From: Curvibacter delicatus NBRC 14919
Lineage (GTDB): Bacteria; Pseudomonadota; Gammaproteobacteria; Burkholderiales; Burkholderiaceae_C
Assembly: GCF_001592265.1 (NCBI RefSeq)
Contig: NZ_BCWP01000021.1
Span: 1-64,000, forward strand
Direction of reading: 5' to 3'
Length of the DNA stretch: 64,000 nucleotides
Shown here: positions 63,601-64,000 of the stretch, piece after piece
How the letters are laid out: the number at the start of each line of letters is the position of its first letter
Position numbering within the stretch: the stretch's first letter is position 1
Translations under genes and position numbers: made by a program
Notes under the pieces: model-generated
The model's database searches: none
What the model saw: only the letters and a program-made list of their open reading frames with translations
What the model was told of the DNA's origin: nothing

Positions 63601-64000
63601 TCAAGTGGTGGCGATGCGTTGGAACAGCCCACCGGGCAGGCGCGCCACTTGGCCGTCAAGTTCCAGCGTCATGAGACGGGCCTGCAAAGGTGCTGTGGCA
63701 AGCCCGGTGCGGGCTTGCAGCGCATCCAGGCTCACGGGGTCGAAACCAAGCGCTTGCAGCAGGCTGTCTTCAGTCTCCATGCCGGCTGGCGCGGGTGTCG
63801 GCACCCGGTCGGCAATGGCCATCCCTGGCAGATCTTCCAGTACATCCTGCGCTGACTCCACCAGCTTGGCACCCTGACGGATCAGCGCATGGCAACCATG
63901 CGATTGCGTGGCATGGATGGAGCCTGGAATCGCAAACACGTCCTTGCCCTGTTCGGCAGCCAGGCGGGCGGTGATGAGTGAGCCCGATTGCAGGGCCGCC
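63601..64000 (-). CDS. dprA: DNA-processing protein DprA, C-terminal part (5' end outside window)
   Basis: The frame is open to the window edge. Visible sequence begins AALQSGSLITARLAAEQGKD, then VFAIPGSIHATQSHGCHALIRQGAKLVESAQDVLEDL (quoted as VFAIPGSIHATQSHGCHALI). This is the end of the Rossmann-like DprA domain that loads RecA onto incoming single-stranded DNA in transformation. The last ~60 residues form the winged-helix C-terminal domain (DALQARTGLATAPLQARLMTLELDGQVARLPGG, quoted as TGLATAPLQARLMTLELDG). Followed by smg. Confidence 0.95.
   Translation of the reverse strand, partial: AALQSGSLITARLAAEQGKDVFAIPGSIHATQSHGCHALIRQGAKLVESAQDVLEDLPGMAIADRVPTPAPAGMETEDSLLQALGFDPVSLDALQARTGLATAPLQARLMTLELDGQVARLPGGLFQRIATT

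Overview
The window looks like a chromosomal segment of a betaproteobacterium of the order Burkholderiales, most probably family Comamonadaceae. This rests on gene content and relatedness by eye: MurU-type nucleotidyltransferase, tkt-gap, recA-recX, sucCD, glnE, yajC-secDF, smg-dprA, a DUF3717 protein and a SWIB-tailed TopB. It also rests on five degenerate copies of a short dispersed repeat (core pattern ATAGCTG-TGGCGC, then ACAAGGGCT, then GGCC) and one copy of a second, C/G-run repeat, both of a kind I associate with that family. No tRNA, rRNA, CRISPR array, insertion sequence or prophage was seen.

Layout. 1-2502: 3' end of a giant repetitive secreted adhesin with MBG and YDG modules. 2575-6501: murU, then tkt-gapA. 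6548-11560: a DUF3883 nuclease-fold protein, slyD, topB with a C-terminal SWIB domain, and a divergent SET-domain methyltransferase; a long alternating purine/pyrimidine tract separates the last two. 11592-18467: birA, a SPOR protein, a TctDE-like two-component pair, a MarR regulator, recA-recX with a candidate SOS box, and argC. 18619-21507: sucCD and a first terC.

21668-32319 is a type IV pilus accessory island. It holds a PP2C phosphatase, an FHA protein, a GAF-fused PilB/GspE ATPase, a major pilin behind a sigma-54-like promoter, two tandem PglL/Wzy-type glycosyltransferases, moaC on the opposite strand, a TfpX/TfpZ pilin accessory protein and a BepA-like metalloprotease. The stretch from about 25.6 to 30.8 kb is visibly richer in A/T than its surroundings, which suggests transfer. 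32287-34178: a small membrane protein, an unknown protein and a second terC preceded by a well-formed yybP-ykoY (manganese) riboswitch.

34300-43105 carries housekeeping genes: DUF3717/DUF1289, yaeQ, purB, a GST, a ferritin-like diiron protein, a degenerate HD-GYP protein, rfaE2 and glnE. 43125-50727 is a tightly overlapped run of yhdP, a nitrilase-family amidase, a PAS histidine kinase and a FixJ-like regulator; the regulator is broken by one extra base that makes a perfect 14-bp inverted repeat. 50730-57007: mltA head-to-head with a tiny membrane protein, a secreted protein coupled to an Lrp regulator, and a divergent fused indolepyruvate ferredoxin oxidoreductase. 57273-64000: yajC-secD-secF, a DUF1631 gene frameshifted at an eight-G tract, smg and the 3' end of dprA.

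The observations I find most unusual are these: the SET/SWIB-topoisomerase pair around a Z-DNA-prone tract; the phosphatase/FHA/GAF-PilB module beside the pilin glycosylation cassette; the riboswitch with a visible mutually exclusive helix; the quasipalindrome frameshift; and dispersed repeats that have become coding sequence.
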